Part shown: one piece after another, positions 42,994 through 53,046 of the stretch
Layout of the letters: each line of letters starts with the position of its first letter
Position numbering within the stretch: the first letter of the stretch is position 1
Assembly (NCBI GenBank): GCA_963810755.1
Contig: CAWEOP010000002.1
Coordinates: 1-64,000 of the forward strand
DNA from: FEN-1219 sp963810755
GTDB lineage: Bacteria > Pseudomonadota > Gammaproteobacteria > Steroidobacterales > Rariloculaceae
Direction: 5' to 3'
DNA: 64,000 nucleotides
The notes under the pieces: generated by a model
What the model saw: only the letters and a program-made list of their open reading frames with translations
Told to the model about the DNA's origin: nothing
The model's database searches: none
Program-made: the position numbers and the translations under genes

Positions 42994-44934
42994 TCACCAG
43001 CATTCGAAATCGTCCGTGCCGAGCGGCCGCGCGAAGTCGCCCCAATTGCCGCTCGCGCGCCAATAGTCGACGAGCCCGAGCTCGCGCACGATTTCCTTGA
43101 ACCGCGGGTCTGTGCGTGGGGCGGTATCTAAGGGCCGGTAGAGGGCGACGAACTGCGTCCCGTTGAGTTCTATGAAAACGTGGCGTAATGCGGCGAGCGT
43201 CGAGTCCTGGTCGCCGAAGTGGTCCGCACAGTCGCCAAGCACGTTGATTCGCGTGCCGTCCTGGTATGCAGGATCCTCGAATGCATTCCGAATCGCGGTG
43301 AGTGCGGCCGTCTCGTTGTCGAGGCTGCCCGCGATGAAGTGAAGGACCGGCATGGGCATGCTTTCGTGGCTCAGGAAGTTGTGGAACTGAACCTTGATTG
43401 CCGCGGGGTCGGCATTCTTCTCCCGTCGCCACAGGCGGTTCAGGGCCATCCATTCCCAAATGGCGCGGTCGCCGGCGAGATCCTTGCTGCGCTCGAACTC
43501 CGCGTCGGCCTCCTCGGGTCGACCGGCACAAGCGAGACCGATTTGCAGGAAGCCTGAAACCGAAAGGGATAAAGGGTCGGCTCGACGGGCGCGCTCGAGA
43601 TACTCGACAGCCTCCTTGCAGCGGCCGACAGCCCAGAGAAACACCGCCCAGGTTCGCGATCCTTCAACCTCGGAAGCAGGCGCTGCCGCCAATGCCGCGT
43701 TGGCAGCGGTCTCCGCTTCGGCCCACCGATGTTGCGTCAGGAATTGGTGCGCCCGCATGGATTGGGTCCACCACGCATGCGGGGCCAGTGCGATGACCCG
43801 TGCGCTGGCTTCGGCCATCCCTGCCACCGCTGCGGCGGTGTTCTCCGGAATCCAGAAGAGCGTGGTGAAGAGCGCGTGGTAGAGGCCGTACCAGGCTTGC
43901 GCGAAATCGGGGTCGAGCGCGACAGCTTCGCGATAGATCGCGACGGCGCGCGTGAGCTCCGTCGGGCCGAGCTGATAGACGAGCGCCCGAGCACGCAGGT
44001 ATTTGTCGTAGGCCTCGACGTTGTCTGTGCCGCGTTCCGCGATCGCCTTCTTCTCTGCGGGGAACAGCGTCACTTTGAGCGCCGCGACGATGGCCTGCGA
44101 GATCTCGTCCTGCACCGCGAAGATGTCGGACAGATCGCGGTCGTAGCGCTCGGCCCATACATGGCCGCCGCTCGCCCCGTCGATGAGCTGCGCGGTGATC
44201 CGCACGCGGTTGCCCGCTTTGCGCACGCTGCCCTCGAGCACGTGGCTGACCTTGCAGCTGCCGCGCGACCTGCGGCACGTCGACGTGCTTCCCCTTGAAG
44301 GTGAACGCGGTGTTGCGCGCCGCCACCCACAGCGTCGATACCTTGCTGAGGTCGGTGATGATGTCTTCGCTGATGCCGTCGGAGAAGTATTCCTGCTCGG
44401 CGTCGCCGCTCATGTTGGCGAACGGCAAGACGACGATCGAGACGGTGCTCGTCCGCGCCGCGGCCGCAGGCCCGGAGAGAGCAGACGACGTCGACGCGAC
44501 GGGTGATGCTGCGCGCTGATTCGATGACGGGGTTGCCGCGCCGGTCTCGACGAACCGGCGCACGTCGCCGATGAACGCGACGCCACGCTCTGTCCGCGCT
44601 ATCACCTTGCCAGTGCGAGAGCTCCGCGGTTTGCGTCAGCTCGAACATGATCGGCCGCTCGCACGGCTCGATCATCACCGGCACCAACGTCTTGTTGCGG
44701 TCGGCGAGCGTCGCTTCCGCGCGCACCCACCGCGATTCGACGGACTTCTTCGACCACAGCACGACGACGGCCTTCGCCGTCGCGCAGCGCCTTCTCGGTC
44801 ACCTGGTCGTACGCTTCGCCCGAGCGCAGCGTGACGTCCCACCAAACGGACAATCCGTGCGCCTCGAACGCCTCGGCGAAGCGGCGCGCTACGGCTTGGT
44901 CGTCGCGGTTGTAGGACAGGAAGATATCGGCCAT
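42994..44934 (-). pseudogene. TIR - TolB/FlgO-like - TPR protein, three apparent frameshifts
   Basis: ATG at 44934 with AGGGA upstream. The frame changes near 44778, 44583 and 44254; each is explained by one extra base compared with the sister gene to the right. Joined, it reads TIR ('DIFLSYNRDDQAVARRFAEA', 'KKSVESRWVRAEATLADRNK'), TolB-like ('SIVVLPFANMSGDAEQEYFS', 'EGSVRKAGNRVRITAQLIDG') and TPR repeats, ending 'DYWRASGNWGDFARPLG'. About 645 residues. No SLOG or SLATT part. Coding quality is good on both sides of every shift, so this is either a very recent pseudogene or a sequence error. Confidence 0.72.
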
Positions 44935-44959
44935 CGGATCGCGGTCCCTGATCCTTACG

Positions 44960-46861
44960 CTAACGGTAGATCTCGAAATCATCTTCGCCGACCGGTCGCG
45001 CGAAGTCGCCCCATTGGCCGCTCGCGCGCCAGTAGTCGTAGATGCCGAGATCGCGCACGAATTGCTTGAAAGCCGGAGTCTTGCGCACGTTCCTCAAGAA
45101 CGGAAACCAGATCGCTTTTAGGTGCAGGCCGTTCATCTCGATGTGGCACCGGCGCAGCGCCGCGTTGGCGAGCTCCGTATCGCCGAAACGCGCCGCGTAC
45201 CAGGAGAGCAGCATCATGTGCGTGGAGTCCTGATAGGCAGGATCGTCGAACGCATGGCGGATCAAAGCGCGCGCGTCCGCGGGCCGATCGATCGCCTCGA
45301 ACACCGCGCTCAACACCGGCGACGGAAAAACTTGACTGTTGCTGTCGAGGAAGCGGCGAAACTGCGCTTTGATGCGCGCCATCGTCGCCCGCGTCCCACA
45401 CCCAAAACAGTGCCGCGTGCTCGGCCGGCTCGCGGTTACCGGGGAGGTCGATCGTCCGGGCATGCTCGGCCTCCGCCTCGGCAGTGCGGCCTGCGATATA
45501 GAAGTCTTGTTGCACCTGTGAGGTCACGGTCAACGACAGCGGATCCGCGCTTCGGGCCATCTCCGACGCGTGGGCCGCTTCTGCGCTGCGCCCGACGGCG
45601 CCGAAGAAAAAACCGTGCATGTAGTGCGCAGTCGAGTCCGATAGGTGACGCGAGTGCTCGCATCTTGTCGAAGGCGGCATCGGCTCCTAGCCAGTCACGA
45701 CGCATGAGCAACAAGAAACCGCTTGCCAGATGGCTCGCCCAGTGGCCAGGCGCATCGTCCAGCGCGTCCCGGGCAGTGCTATCCAACTCGCGGAGGGTCT
45801 GCTCATAGTGCTGCGGCGCGAAGACGAGCTGATGAGCGTAGGCCAGAGCGAGCTCGGCTCGCGCCCGTGCAAAACCGGGGTCGATCGCGAGCGCCTCGCG
45901 AAACAGGCCGACGGCACGGTCGGAATCGGTGCCCTGGTTCGCGAGCGCCTGCGCGCGCAGAAACTTGTCGTAGGCCTCGAGACTCGTCGTGCTCGCGCTC
46001 TTCGATCGCCTTTTTCTCGTCCGGGAAGAGCTTGAGCTTCAGCGCGGCGACGATCGCCTGCGAAATCTCGTCCTGCAGCGCGAAGATGTCGGAGAGGTCG
46101 CGATCGTAGCGCTCGGCCCAGACATGATCGTTCGCGGCGCCGTCGATCAGCTGCGCGGTGATCCGCACGCGATTGCCCGACTTGCGCACGCTGCCCTCGA
46201 GCACGTGGGTGACTTGGAGCTGCCGCGCGACTTGCGGCAGGTCGACGTGCTTGCCTTTGAACGTGAACGCCGAGTTGCGCGAGATGACGGACAGCGTCGA
46301 CACCTTGCTCAAGTCGGTGATGATGTCTTCGCTGATGCCGTCGGAGAAGTACTCCTGCTCGGCGTCGCCGCTCATGTTGGCGAACGGCAGGACGACGATG
46401 GAGACCTTGGTCGGCCGTGAGAGCGGCGGTGTCGGCGAGGGCTGGGCGACGACGCGGCCGGAGCCGCATGGGTCTCGACGAACCGGCGGACATCGCCGAG
46501 GAACGACTAGCCACGCCTTGTCCGCGGCGTCGCCTTGCCAGTGGGAGAGCTCAGCCGTCTGGGTGAGCTCGAACATGATCGGCCTTTCGCACGGCTCGAT
46601 CATCGCTGGGACGAGCGTCTTGTAGCGCTCGGCGAGCGTGGCTTCGGCGCGCACCCAGCGTGAGGCGACCGACTTTTTCGACCACAGCACGACGACGGCT
46701 TTGGCGTCGCGCAGGGCCTTCTCGGTCACCTGGTCGTAGGCTTCCCCCGAGCGCAGCGTGACGTCCCACCAGACGGAGAAGCCGTGCGCCTCGAACGCCT
46801 CGGCAAACCGGCGCGCCGCCGCTTGATCCTCGCGGTTGTAGGAGAGAAAGATGTCGGGCAA
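44960..46861 (-). pseudogene. TIR - TolB/FlgO-like - TPR protein, several apparent frameshifts
   Basis: The start is unclear: TTG at 46861 fits the family (next residues PDIFLSYNRED); a longer frame begins at 46897. TIR and TolB-like parts are close to the previous gene at DNA level. Shifts are seen near 46505, 46440, 45995, 45660 and 45385. After the TolB-like part the tail differs: 'GHWASHLASGFLLLMRRDWL', 'RSADPLSLTVTSQVQQDFYI', ending 'DYWRASGQWGDFARPVGEDD'. First gene of the minus-strand TIR run, 25 bases before the second. Same caution about errors as above. Confidence 0.7.
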
Positions 46862-47208
46862 GGGTGACCCCGGTTCGTGCGCGCGAGCGAGGACCAACCC
46901 GGTCGCGCTCGGCGCTTTCTTGTGGGTCGATTCTACGGGGGTCTAGCCCGTGGCGCAGCCCATTCGGTCGTCGCGTCCTCGAGCGCCAAGGCGTTGGTCC
47001 GTCGCTCCTGGGCGCGGCGATCGGTGGGGCCATGAACCTTTCCCGTCACCCTTGGCACACAGCGTGTATCGTCGTCAGGGTGGTGAGGAACCTCCGTGTC
47101 TACTTCTGGAGCGTTGGCCGCGCACGAGCGTCGGGTACCGTGCGCCGCCCCAGCGGGACCGCACCGCGGAATGTTCGGTTTCGGGCGATCAAGCGCGAGG
47201 CGCTTCCC
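46862..47208. other. divergent intergenic region
   Basis: About 350 bases between the TIR run (minus) and the methyltransferase set (plus). It should hold both promoters, but I cannot point to clear -35/-10 boxes. No gene supported. Confidence 0.45.
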
Positions 47209-48004
47209 ATGAAAGCCGCTGCGTTCGATGACCTGGCATCCGACTATGACGCGTCGTTCACGTCGACGGCGCTCGGCACGTGTCTGCGCGCGATGGTTTG
47301 GCAGCGGCTGGATGCGGTCTTCGAGGGGCGCGGCCGCATTCTCGAGATCGGTTGCGGCACGGGTGAAGACGCGGTGCATCTCGCAAGCCGCGGTTTCGAA
47401 GTCCTCGCGACGGATTCCTCGATGCAGATGCTCCGTGTGGCCGCCGGAAGGCCGAGCGGGCCGGTTGCGCGCATCGCATTCGGTTTCGCCGTGTGCCGAT
47501 GGAGCGGCTCGGTGCCGAGCTCTCTGGGGAAACGTTCGACGGCGTATTCTCGAACTTCGGGGCCGTCAACTGCGTGCCGCACGTCGACGCGCTCGCCGCC
47601 GATCTCGCTCCGTTGCTCGCGCCCGGCGCGCCGCTCGTTTGGGTCGTGATGGGCCGGCACGTGCCCTGGGAGTGGGCTTGGTTTCTGGCCCGCGGCGACT
47701 GGCGGAAAGCGTTCCGTCGCAGCCGCAAGGGCGGAAGCACCTGGCGGAGCATGCGCATTTCGTATCCAACGCCGGCCGCGCTCGCGCGTGCGCTCGGCCC
47801 GCACTTCGCACCCGTCGGCCGGCGTGCGCTCGGAGTGGTATTGCCGCCGACTTACGCGTCGGGCTGGCTCGAGCGCTCGCCGCGCGTCGCTGATCCGCGC
47901 TCGCGTCTCTCGAACGCGTGCTGCAACGCTGCGAGCCGCTGGCCGCCGTCGCCGATCACTACATATTCGAAGCGCGGCGCTGCCCGACGAGCGCACATGC
48001 CTGA
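47209..48004 (+). pseudogene. class I SAM methyltransferase, two apparent frameshifts
   Basis: ATG at 47209. 'FDDLASDYDASFTSTALG' and the SAM site 'ILEIGCGTGEDAVHLASRGF' with 'VLATDSSMQMLRVA', then a shift near 47480 into 'GVFSNFGAVNCVPHVDALAA', the usual 'SNFGALNCV' line, and a second shift near 47910 into 'VADHYIFEARRCPTSAHA' and TGA at 48002. The third frame is supported because its stop overlaps the next start by eight bases, as in the next pair. About 264 residues. Likely small-molecule O- or N-methylation. Confidence 0.7.
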
Positions 48005-49003
48005 CTCGCTGCCGCTGGTGACGTTGTATCTCAGCGAGCGCTGCAACTCGCGCTGCGTCACCTGTGACTATTGGCGGCACGGCGTCAAGGACGCGAGCCT
48101 CGAGTCGGTGCGGAGCATGCTTCCCGCCCTGGCGGCGCTCCGCACGCGAGTGGTCCTGCTGTCCGGCGGGGAGCCGATGCTGAACCCCGAGTGGTACGAG
48201 ATCGGCGCATTGCTCAAGAGCCAAGGGCTCGGCTTGTGGCTCCTGACGTCGGGCCTATCGCTCGCAAAGCACGCGCGTCGAGCCGCGGAGGTGTTTCAAT
48301 CGATCACCGTATCGCTCGACGGCACGTGCCGGGAAACCTACGCGGCGATCCGCGGGCTCGATGCGTTCGACAACGTTTGCGATGGCATTCGGGCCGCCGC
48401 CGCCGGAGGCTTGCCCGTGGGTTTGCGAGTCACGCTGCAGCGGGCCAACTATCGCGAGCTGGCGCGCTTCGTGACGCTTGCCGACGAGCTCGGGGCGAGT
48501 CAGGTGTCGTTCCTCGCCGTCGACGTGAACAACCTGCATGCGTTCGCGCGGCGCGCGGACGTTTCGCACGAGCCGGCGCTCCGGAGCGACGAAATTCCGC
48601 TGCTCGACGAGCTGTTGACAAGCTCGAGAGCGAGCACGCCGCGGATTTTCGCAGCGGCTTCATCGCCGAGTCGCCCGAGAAGCTGCGTCGCATCCGTGAC
48701 TACTTCGCCGCGTTGTGCGGGCAGCGCGAGTTTCCACCCGTGCGCTGCAACGCACCGGAATTCTCGGCCGTGGTGAACGTCGACGGGCGCGTGGCGCCAT
48801 GCTTCTTCATTCCGGCGCCCCCGGATGCCCCGCGGGCGCCTCATCTGAGGGAAGCGCTCGAGAGCGAACCGATGAACGCACTGCGTGCGGCCATTCGCGC
48901 GGGAGGGCGGTCCGAATGCGCGAAGTGCGTGTGCTCGATGTGGCGCGATCCGGCCGCGCTCGAGCACGAGAGCTTTCGCCAACGGGTGGCCGGCGATGCT
49001 TGA
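47997..49003 (+). pseudogene. radical SAM protein with SPASM-like C-terminus, one apparent frameshift
   Basis: ATG at 47997 overlaps the methyltransferase stop. Iron-sulfur motif 'CNSRCVTC' (CxxxCxxC), 'VVLLSGGEPMLNPEW' and 'SITVSLDGTCRETYAAIRG' are standard for PqqE/AlbA-like radical SAM enzymes. The frame shifts near 48617 (LLDELL, then KLESEHAADF). The tail has further Cys: 'VRCNAPEFSAVVNVDG', 'APCFF', 'ECAKCVCSMW', a probable auxiliary cluster site. About 335 residues. Such enzymes modify peptides or small molecules by radical chemistry. Confidence 0.75.
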
Positions 49004-49719
49004 CGCTTCGCTCGAATCATTGCTTGCAGGGACGAGGCCGCACCCCGTGCGCAGGTGGATGGGCAAGTTGCTCGGACTCGGCTACACGATCACCGGCAAG
49101 GATCGCTACGACAGTTTTCGGCTAGAGCGCGTTCTCGGCATGCCGATCGTAGTGATGCCGAGCGTCGCCAACCCGAAGCTGCTGCGCACCGGGGCTTTTT
49201 TCGCGTCGCAGATCGATGCGCGGTTGTTCCGCGCCGAGTCTTCGGTGCTCGATATGGGCACGGGCTCGGGCGTGTGCGCGCTGTTCGCTGCGCGCCTCGC
49301 CCGACGTGTAGTGGCCGTGGACATCAATCCGGCCGCGGTGCGTTGCGCCGGCATCAACGCCATGCTCAATCACTTGGAGGCACGCATCGACCTTCGACAG
49401 GGCGATCTGTTTGCGCCCGTTGCGGACGAGCGCTTCGATGTGGTGCTTTTCAACCCGCCATTCCTCATAGGCGTACCGCGAAGACGATCGGGACGCGGCT
49501 TGGCGATCGAGCGATGCCGCGCGGCGATTCGCGGCCGGGCTCGCCGATCACCTCAACCCCGGCGGCTCGGCGTTGCTGCTGCTGTCGTCGTTCGGCGATG
49601 CCTGTGCTCTGTTCGAGACGGAGCTACGCTCGCGCGGCTTCCTGTTGGAGGTGTTTGCGCGGCGCCGCTACATCAACGAAACGCTGACCATCCTGCGCGG
49701 CGATACCCGGCTCGAGTGA
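48996..49719 (+). pseudogene. class I SAM methyltransferase with NPPF motif, one apparent frameshift
   Basis: ATG at 48996, overlapping the radical SAM stop by eight bases. SAM site 'SVLDMGTGSGVCALFAARL', 'VVAVDINPAAVRCAG', and 'FDVVLFNPPFL', the NPP(F/Y) motif of enzymes that methylate an amide or aromatic nitrogen, as in PrmC. A one-base insertion near 49480 leads into 'GLADHLNPGGSALLLLSSFG' and the end 'YINETLTILRGDTRLE'. About 240 residues. Confidence 0.72.
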
Positions 49720-50547
49720 GCGCAGCGCGGTCGAGTCCTTCTGATCAATCCGACGATCACGTCGCCGCGACACGCTCGATTTCCGCTGTCGATCATGACG
49801 ATGGCGGCGGCGCTCGAAGGTAGCTACGACTCGACGCTGATCGACGGCAATCTGGATCGCGACGCCGTCCGGACCGCATGCGACGCCTTGAGGGCGGAGC
49901 GTTTCGACGCGGTAGGCGTAACCGTGATGGGCGGGCCGCAAGTCGCGACCGCCATCGAGATCTCGCGCGCGGTGCGTCGCGTCCGCGCCGACGTGCCCAT
50001 CGTTTGGGGAGGATACTTTCCGACCCTGTACCCCGATGTCGCGCTCAACAGCGACTACGTGGATTTCGTGATTCGAGGGCAGGGGGAGGACACCTTCGCG
50101 GAGCTGCTGAGTGCGCTTCGCGCTGGCGGTAGCGATACGCTCGCAGCGATCCGCGGCTTGAGCTGGCGGCGCGACGGTGTGGTGACGGACAACCGCGACA
50201 GAACCTTCGATCGCAACCACATCGCGCCGGTGCTGCGGTACGAGAAGCTCTCCGACGCCAAGGCGTACCTCGTCAAGACGTTTCTCGGTCAGCGCACCGC
50301 TGCCCACCAAGCGGCGCTCGGCTGCAGATTTCGCTGTACCTTTTGCGGCGTCGCCGCGATGTTCTCCGGGGAAACGGCGTTGCCGCCTGCGGAACGCCTC
50401 TCCGCTTCAACGACGGACTTGGCGGTCGATTCTAGCCTGCCTGATACGGGGGCTGCGCAGGGGACGCGAAGAACCGTGGACAAAACGCGAGTCGTGACCG
50501 CCTCACCGGCGGCGAAACTCGTGTTTTGTCGAGGTGTGCTGAGTTAG
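49716..50547 (+). pseudogene. B12-binding radical SAM protein, truncated
   Basis: A GTG at 49716 overlaps the previous stop (GTGA), but the coding frame from about 49729 ('RVLLINPTITSPRHARFPLS') is shifted by one. B12-binding domain: 'LIDGNLDRDAV', 'VGVTVMGGPQVATAIEISRA', 'PIVWGGYFPTLYPDVAL'. The iron-sulfur motif 'GCRFRCTFCGVAAMF' is reached, then family likeness ends near 50400; the last 48 residues come from a hairpin region. Whole proteins of this type have about 500 residues, so more than half is missing. They methylate unactivated carbon or phosphorus atoms. Confidence 0.72.
50479..50530. repeat. 52-base imperfect palindrome with an inner hairpin
   Basis: Arms of 14 bases (GACAAAACGCGAGT and ACTCGTGTTTTGTC) differ at one pair, which is a G-T wobble; the 24-base centre contains another CCGCC/GGCGG stem. 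It lies where the B12 radical SAM gene breaks off and 69 bases before the next gene. It may be a terminator, the end of a mobile element or a structured RNA. Confidence 0.6.
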
Positions 50548-50598
50548 GGACTGCGAGCCGCTAAGATGCGGTTTTCCGGGGGAGAACAGCCTTTCGGT

Positions 50599-53031
50599 AT
50601 GCGACGATCCTATCTATGGCTGGCTGGGGTATCCGTCGCCGGTATCGCGGTCGCCACCGTGCTGGTCTCCCGGATCGAGCACGGTCGCGCGCAAGAGCGC
50701 TGGGGGATGCTCAAATCCTACTGCGCTGAGTGCCACAATTCGATCGATCTCGCGGGGGAGCTGTCGTTCGAGGGGCTGACACCGGAGTCGGTGCCTCAGC
50801 ACGCCGATATCTTCGAGAAGGCCGTCCGGAAGCTACGCGGGCGTCTCATGCCGCCCCCGGGGAGCCCGCAGCCGAACCAGGACGAAATCGACGGTTTGGT
50901 CGCACAGCTCGAGCGTTCGATCGATAGCGCCCCGCAGCACGCCGCCGGGTACGTGCCGGCGCAGCGGCTCAGCCGGAACGAGTACGCGAGCGCCGTGAAG
51001 GATCTCCTGGAAGTCGAAATCGACGCGGCCGAGTATTTGCCGGCCGAGATCGAGGTCGAAGGATTTACGAACATCGCGGCCGCGCTCAGCGTGTCCCCCG
51101 CATTCGTCGAGCAATACGTCAACGTCGCGAGCACCGTCGCCCATCTTGCCGTAGGCGAACCCAAGCCCAAAGTGGCGACCGCCTACTTCCCGCCGCCGAC
51201 GGCAGACCAGCAGGCCTACGTCGACGGCCTGCCGCTCGGCACGCGCGGCGGCATGAGGGCCACGCACACTTTTCCGGCGGACGGCGAATATCGGCTCACC
51301 GTGACGAATCTCGGCGTGGGACTCTATCCGCGCGCGCTGGAAACGAAGCACACGCTCGTCGTGCTCGTCGATCGAAACGAGGCGTTTCGAGCGGACATCG
51401 GCGGGCCGGAAGACTTGGCGCTCATGGATCGCGGCGGCGCTCCTGCGCGTGCCGAGATCATGAATCGCTTCGCGAATATTCCTCTGAAGATCAAAGCCGG
51501 CACGCACGAGCTCGCCGTGACGTTCATCGAACGGTCACGCGCGGCGAGCGACGAGCAGATCTCGACGTTCACGCCGAGCAAGAGCTTTAGCTTCACGGGC
51601 GCGGAGCGGGTGCCAGGCATCGTCGGCGGTATCGACATGATCGGTCCTTATGAATCGACCGGCCTATCGCGCACCGCGAGCCGCCAGAAGCTGTTCGTCT
51701 GCGAGCCCGAGGTGCCCGATCGAGAGCGCCCCTGCGCCGAGCAGATCACGACCGATCTCGCGCGGCGCGCGTTCCGGCGGCCGATCAACCAGGCCGATCT
51801 CGACCGCCTCATGCCGTTCTACGAAGAAGGGCGGAAAGGACCCGGCGGCTTCGACGAGGGCGTCGAGCTCGTGGTGACGGCCGTGCTGGCGAGCCCGGAT
51901 TTTCTCTATCGCTCGATCGCCCCGCGCGAGGATGCGAGCGCTGACCGTTACGCGCTCGGCGATTTCGAGCTCGCTTCGCGGCTCTCTTTCTTCTTATGGA
52001 GTCAGGGACCCGACGACGAGCTGCTCGGGCTCGCCGCCTCGGGAAACCTGTCGCGGTCCGAGACCTTGGATGCCCAAGTCAAACGTATGCTCGCCGATCC
52101 GCGCGCCGAGGTGCTCGTCACCAACTTCGCGCTCGGCTGGCTCAACGTGGATGACTTGAATGCCGTGCAGCCCGACAAGCTGCTCTTTCCGGAGTTCACG
52201 GACGGCTTGCGCGAGGACTTCGCAGAAGAGATCAAGCTGTTCGTCCGCAGCGTGTTGCTCGAGGACCAGAACGTGCAGACGTTGTTGACGGCGGACTACA
52301 CGTTCCTCAACGAGCGTCTCGCGCGCCACTATGGCGTGTCGGGCGTGGTGGGCCCGCAGTTTCGGCGCGTTGCGCTCGAGGACAAAGCGCGCCACGGGCT
52401 GCTCGGCAAGGGCGCGGTGCTGCTCCGCACTTCCTATGGCGACCGGACTTCGCCCGTGCTGCGCGGCGCCTGGGTGCTCGACAAGCTCATGGGCACGCCG
52501 CCGACACCGCCGCCCCCCGGCGTGGAGACGAATCTCACGACGCCGCCGGGCGAGCAGCCGAAAACGGTGCGCGCGCGCCTCGAGCAGCATCGCTCGAACT
52601 CCACGTGCAAGGCCTGCCATGGCGTGATCGACCCGTATGGCCTCTCGCTCGAGAATTTCACCGCGACGGGCCGCTGGCGCGATCACGACACGGACGCCGG
52701 CGCTCCGATCGATGCGAGCACCGAGCTGCCGGGCGGTAAGCCGGTCAACGGGCCAGTGGACCTCACGGCGGCACTGCTCGCGCGCCAAGATCAGTTCGTG
52801 CAAGCGATGACGAGCAAGCTCATGATGTACGCGGTCGGCCGGCAGCTCGAGTACTACGACATGCCCGAGGTGCGCGCCGTCGTACGAGCCGCGAAGGGCC
52901 AGGACTATCGATTTTCGGCGATCGTCGCCGGCATCGTCAGAAGCGACGCGTTCCGTATGCAGGCCGTGACGCGAGGTCAGGACGTCGGCCCGGCTCAGGC
53001 GAACGCGCGCGCGGCCGGCTCGAGAGACTAG
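50599..53031 (+). CDS. multidomain DUF1587/1592/1588/1585 protein with two c-type haem motifs
   Basis: 810 residues from the ATG at 50599 (an ATG at 50566 is possible). Membrane anchor or signal 'LWLAGVSVAGIAVATVLVS', first CxxCH ('CAECH', about residues 42-46). Then in order DUF1587 ('RLSRNEYASAVKDLLEVEID'), a carbohydrate-binding-like region, DUF1595/DUF1592 ('DLARRAFRRPINQADLDRLM', 'ASRLSFFLWSQGPDDELLGL'), DUF1588 ('GDRTSPVLRGAWVLDKLMGT') with a second CxxCH ('CKACH'), and DUF1585 ('KLMMYAVGRQLEYYDMPEVR'). This set is typical of planctomycete and gammaproteobacterial surface-degradation clusters and is nearly always followed by a DUF1552 gene, as here. Confidence 0.9.
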   Translation: MRRSYLWLAGVSVAGIAVATVLVSRIEHGRAQERWGMLKSYCAECHNSIDLAGELSFEGLTPESVPQHADIFEKAVRKLRGRLMPPPGSPQPNQDEIDGLVAQLERSIDSAPQHAAGYVPAQRLSRNEYASAVKDLLEVEIDAAEYLPAEIEVEGFTNIAAALSVSPAFVEQYVNVASTVAHLAVGEPKPKVATAYFPPPTADQQAYVDGLPLGTRGGMRATHTFPADGEYRLTVTNLGVGLYPRALETKHTLVVLVDRNEAFRADIGGPEDLALMDRGGAPARAEIMNRFANIPLKIKAGTHELAVTFIERSRAASDEQISTFTPSKSFSFTGAERVPGIVGGIDMIGPYESTGLSRTASRQKLFVCEPEVPDRERPCAEQITTDLARRAFRRPINQADLDRLMPFYEEGRKGPGGFDEGVELVVTAVLASPDFLYRSIAPREDASADRYALGDFELASRLSFFLWSQGPDDELLGLAASGNLSRSETLDAQVKRMLADPRAEVLVTNFALGWLNVDDLNAVQPDKLLFPEFTDGLREDFAEEIKLFVRSVLLEDQNVQTLLTADYTFLNERLARHYGVSGVVGPQFRRVALEDKARHGLLGKGAVLLRTSYGDRTSPVLRGAWVLDKLMGTPPTPPPPGVETNLTTPPGEQPKTVRARLEQHRSNSTCKACHGVIDPYGLSLENFTATGRWRDHDTDAGAPIDASTELPGGKPVNGPVDLTAALLARQDQFVQAMTSKLMMYAVGRQLEYYDMPEVRAVVRAAKGQDYRFSAIVAGIVRSDAFRMQAVTRGQDVGPAQANARAAGSRD

Positions 53032-53046
53032 GGGAGAGTAGCCACC

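Noticed and set aside
42994..46861. Programmed frameshifting in the TIR genes
   Set aside because: Shifts differ in place between the sister genes, are numerous, and lack slippery heptamers; insertion errors or decay are simpler.
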